A stretch of DNA of 64,000 nucleotides. Origin: Lederbergia citrisecunda (GTDB taxonomy: Bacteria > Bacillota > Bacilli > Bacillales > Bacillaceae_C). This document shows positions 62,274 through 64,000 of this stretch, in pieces (position 1 is the stretch's first letter; each line of letters starts with the position of its first letter). The DNA lies in contig NZ_JAGYPJ010000001.1 in the NCBI RefSeq assembly GCF_018343695.1, positions 2,137,481 through 2,201,480 of the forward strand. The letters are read 5' to 3'. The notes under the pieces are model-generated. The model saw nothing but the letters and a program-made list of their open reading frames with translations, was not told the origin of the DNA and searched no databases. A program made the position numbers and the translations under genes.

Positions 62274-62301
62274 GCTTGGCCTGATTATCATATGGCCAAG
62301 C
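62274..62301 (+). terminator. Hairpin between yutC and lytH
   Basis: GCTTGGCC and GGCCAAGC pair around a 12-nt loop; only a weak T tract follows (TTCATTAATT), so some readthrough into lytH is possible. Confidence 0.55.
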
Positions 62302-62333
62302 TTCATTAATTGTTTTGAAAAGAGGTAAATTCG

Positions 62334-63311
62334 ATGAAAAAACTCTTTCCAGTCATTTTTCTGTTCTTTTTCCTACCTTTTCATACTGTAGAAGCTAAGG
62401 AATTATCTCAAAAAGAAATTTACGATAAGAGAATGCAATTATATAAAAAGACCGAAGCTGCTACCAGTGTTCCATGGTATTATATTGCCGCAATTGATCA
62501 GTTTGAGCGTAGTATCCGATACGTAAGAAAAGATTTACCAAAGCCCGATGATATAACTGGATATTATGTATCACCTGAAAATTGGGTTGGACCCTTAAAT
62601 CCAGATATAAAGGATACTAACCCTATCACTATCACATTTTTTAACGGACTCGGACTCGATGGAAATGGAGATGGGAAGGTAAACCGAACGAATGGAGAAG
62701 ACCTTTTATATACGTTAGCCAACTATTTGTCCCAGTACGGGGTCAACGATCGAGCATTCCGTATTGCTGTCTGGGAGTATTATAAACGGGACCAAAACGT
62801 CAGATCAATCATGACGAATGCTAAAATTTATCGTAAATTTAATCGAATAGACCTAGATGAAAAAGCATTCCCGGTTCCTAAAGGTAACAATCATACGTAT
62901 AAAAATACTTGGGGAGATCGAAGAGGATGGGGTGGCAGAAGAATCCATGAAGGAACGGATATTTTTGCAGGATATGGAACTCCAGTTAGAGCTGTCGCAT
63001 TTGGAGTAGTTGAGCTAAAAGGATGGAATAAATACGGAGGTTGGAGGGTTGGTATCCGCGATTTAAATAATACGTACCATTACTATGCACATTTAAATGG
63101 CTTCTCAAAAAATTTAAAAATAGGTGATATTGTGTCTCCAGGTCAAATAATCGGGAGTGTTGGTAGCTCTGGATATGGGCCACCAGGAACATCTGGAAAA
63201 TTCCCACCCCACTTACATTTTGGTATGTATAAAGACAATGGTCTTAATGAATGGCCATTTGATCCATATCCACATTTAAAATTGTGGGAACGAGAAGAAC
63301 GATCTAAATAA
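62334..63311 (+). CDS. lytH: M23-family endopeptidase LytH
   Basis: A 325-residue exported cell-wall hydrolase. Signal peptide at 1-22, a mostly helical middle, then the M23 domain from about 195: zinc ligands in RRIHEGTDIFAGYG (H-x3-D), catalytic His in YHYYAHLNGF, and HLHFGMY near 299. B. subtilis LytH is a sporulation L-Ala-D-Glu endopeptidase that trims the cortex. ATG after AGAGGTAA. Placement after yutC supports the name. Confidence 0.93.
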   Translation: MKKLFPVIFLFFFLPFHTVEAKELSQKEIYDKRMQLYKKTEAATSVPWYYIAAIDQFERSIRYVRKDLPKPDDITGYYVSPENWVGPLNPDIKDTNPITITFFNGLGLDGNGDGKVNRTNGEDLLYTLANYLSQYGVNDRAFRIAVWEYYKRDQNVRSIMTNAKIYRKFNRIDLDEKAFPVPKGNNHTYKNTWGDRRGWGGRRIHEGTDIFAGYGTPVRAVAFGVVELKGWNKYGGWRVGIRDLNNTYHYYAHLNGFSKNLKIGDIVSPGQIIGSVGSSGYGPPGTSGKFPPHLHFGMYKDNGLNEWPFDPYPHLKLWEREERSK

Positions 63312-63317
63312 AAAAAA

Positions 63318-63405
63318 ACGTAAGCGCCTGCTCATCGACATAGAATCCAACAGAACGTGATGCCATAGTCGCCGTTCCTCTTTTTGACTTTGACAGAAGT
63401 TAAAA
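63318..63405 (-). repeat. Dispersed intergenic repeat copy (degenerate)
   Basis: Minus strand contains TATGTCGATGAGCAGGCGCT then TACGTTTT, matching the end of the repeats at 60918-61200 (ACGTCGATGGGCAGGCGTTT then ACGCTTTT). Confidence 0.5.
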
Positions 63406-63496
63406 AAATGTAATGAGGCCACCTATGTAAATGAATGTTCACTTATCATAGGAGAAGTTTTAAACCAATATGTACTGTAACTACACATAAATAAGT

Positions 63497-63530
63497 AAAG
63501 CTTCGGGTTTTTGATTACCCGAAGCTTTAT
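63497..63530. terminator. Bidirectional terminator between lytH and metS
   Basis: AAAGCTTCGGGT and ACCCGAAGCTTT pair around an 8-nt loop between convergent genes. Confidence 0.8.
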
Positions 63531-63533
63531 AAA

Positions 63534-63650
63534 TTAGAACTTTCTTTTTGCTTCTCTTGCTTTAGAAATTGCAAGAGCAATACTTGCAGCTAAACCTCCC
63601 CAAATAATGACGACTCCAATAATCATCATGGTAATTGCGCTACCTGTCAT
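63534..63650 (-). CDS. metS: MetS, small subunit of a methionine/alanine sodium symporter
   Basis: A 38-residue single-helix membrane protein: MTGSAITMMIIGVVIIWGGL then AASIALAISKAREAKRKF. It matches the MetS family (pattern T-x-x-A-I-x-M-M-x-x-x-x-x-I-I-W-G-G-L-x-x-S-I), which is needed for NSS-type MetP transporters. Its ATG overlaps the transporter stop (TAATG), showing translational coupling. Confidence 0.85.
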   Translation of the reverse strand: MTGSAITMMIIGVVIIWGGLAASIALAISKAREAKRKF

Positions 63651-64000
63651 TATGAAACCTCCTTCTTCTCTTCGAAAGCAGGTTGTTCAAGGGCATGCCC
63701 TTTCCACGGCTTCAAGGTAATCAAGACACCAACTAGAATCGCTCCAACTGCGACTGTCCAACCATATTTGAATAGGAATTCACGTGGGTAATCACCGCCA
63801 CCGTATTCACTAGTTAAGTTTTGACGTAAGTTATCAAACATCATATATCCTAGTACAACCGGTGTGATGATGGAAAGACTAATTCTCCACCATGCCCCTA
63901 GTCTAATATCGGATACTGAATCAGCGTGAGCTTGAAGTGGTTTAAGTTGCTTCGCAAACCAAGCAATGAAAATAACTTCAAATAACCCCGCCATCGCTAC
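63650..64000 (-). CDS. metP: Neurotransmitter:sodium symporter family transporter, C-terminal part
   Basis: The 3' end of a leftward gene that enters from beyond position 64000. The visible part, about 116 codons, holds the last two or three membrane helices (AMAGLFEVIFIAWFAKQLKP, WWRISLSIITPVVLGYMMFD, WTVAVGAILVGVLITLKPWK) and a polar tail. The adjacent metS gene indicates a methionine/alanine symporter (MetP type). The N-terminal sodium and substrate sites are outside the window. Confidence 0.85.
   Translation of the reverse strand, partial: VAMAGLFEVIFIAWFAKQLKPLQAHADSVSDIRLGAWWRISLSIITPVVLGYMMFDNLRQNLTSEYGGGDYPREFLFKYGWTVAVGAILVGVLITLKPWKGHALEQPAFEEKKEVS

Overview
The window is low-GC DNA from a spore-forming Bacillaceae species (Bacillus sensu lato). 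This rests on three things: Shine-Dalgarno sites of the AGGAGG type before most genes, many TTG/GTG starts, and long blocks in Bacillus subtilis-like order (yugI-yugF-patB-kapB-yuxJ; pepA-yuiD-yuiC-yuiB-yumB-yumC; yutM-yuzB-yutJ-yuzD-yutI-yutH-yutG; yutE-yutD-yutC-lytH). I did not settle the genus. All names come from reading translated sequence and motifs; no search was run.

Layout. 1-400: 5' end of a leftward 16S rRNA gene with two tandem promoters. 600-1460: decayed genes, including an apparent 2-keto-3-deoxygluconate kinase remnant. 1465-9112: a hexuronate catabolic locus: eda, a UxuB-type SDR, a LarA-like nickel-pincer epimerase/racemase homologue, uxaC and uxaE leftward, with a divergent LacI-type regulator. 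An identical 18-bp palindrome lies in the uxaE promoter and inside eda, with a 16/18 variant in the regulator promoter; cre-like sites accompany two of them. 9.3-20 kb: accessory small genes, tRNA-Ala(GGC), an ECF sigma/anti-sigma pair, a cold-shock gene, two NUDIX genes and several pseudogenes. 20.2-24.4 kb: a quinone oxidoreductase gene ending in an apparent IS200/IS605 right end, then a leftward FGGY kinase-SIS-ROK kinase operon. 24.7-28.8 kb: amidase, TerC, yugN, pgi. 28.97-30.65 kb: a complete IS3-family element inserted in the loop of what was probably the gdh terminator. 30.7-35.1 kb: arginine/proline catabolism (glutamate dehydrogenase, rocD, rocA). 35.3-55.8 kb: conserved core blocks. 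55.9-61 kb: a less conserved stretch (two DinB-like genes, a lipoprotein, GNAT, small spore-like ORFs, a transporter remnant). 61.2-64 kb: yutD, yutC, lytH, then metS and a sodium symporter running off the right edge.

How the genes work together. The uronate locus encodes steps from glucuronate/galacturonate to fructuronate and mannonate, but neither a mannonate/altronate dehydratase nor an intact KDG kinase is visible. Instead the operon carries a LarA-family protein with all four expected catalytic/cofactor residues. The most interesting hypothesis here is that it epimerises mannonate at C2 to gluconate, giving an alternative exit from the pathway. The other strong observations are the intragenic operator in eda, the IS3 element whose left end looks built to block outside transcription while its circle junction makes a promoter, and the orphan TnpB-type right end fused to a host stop codon.
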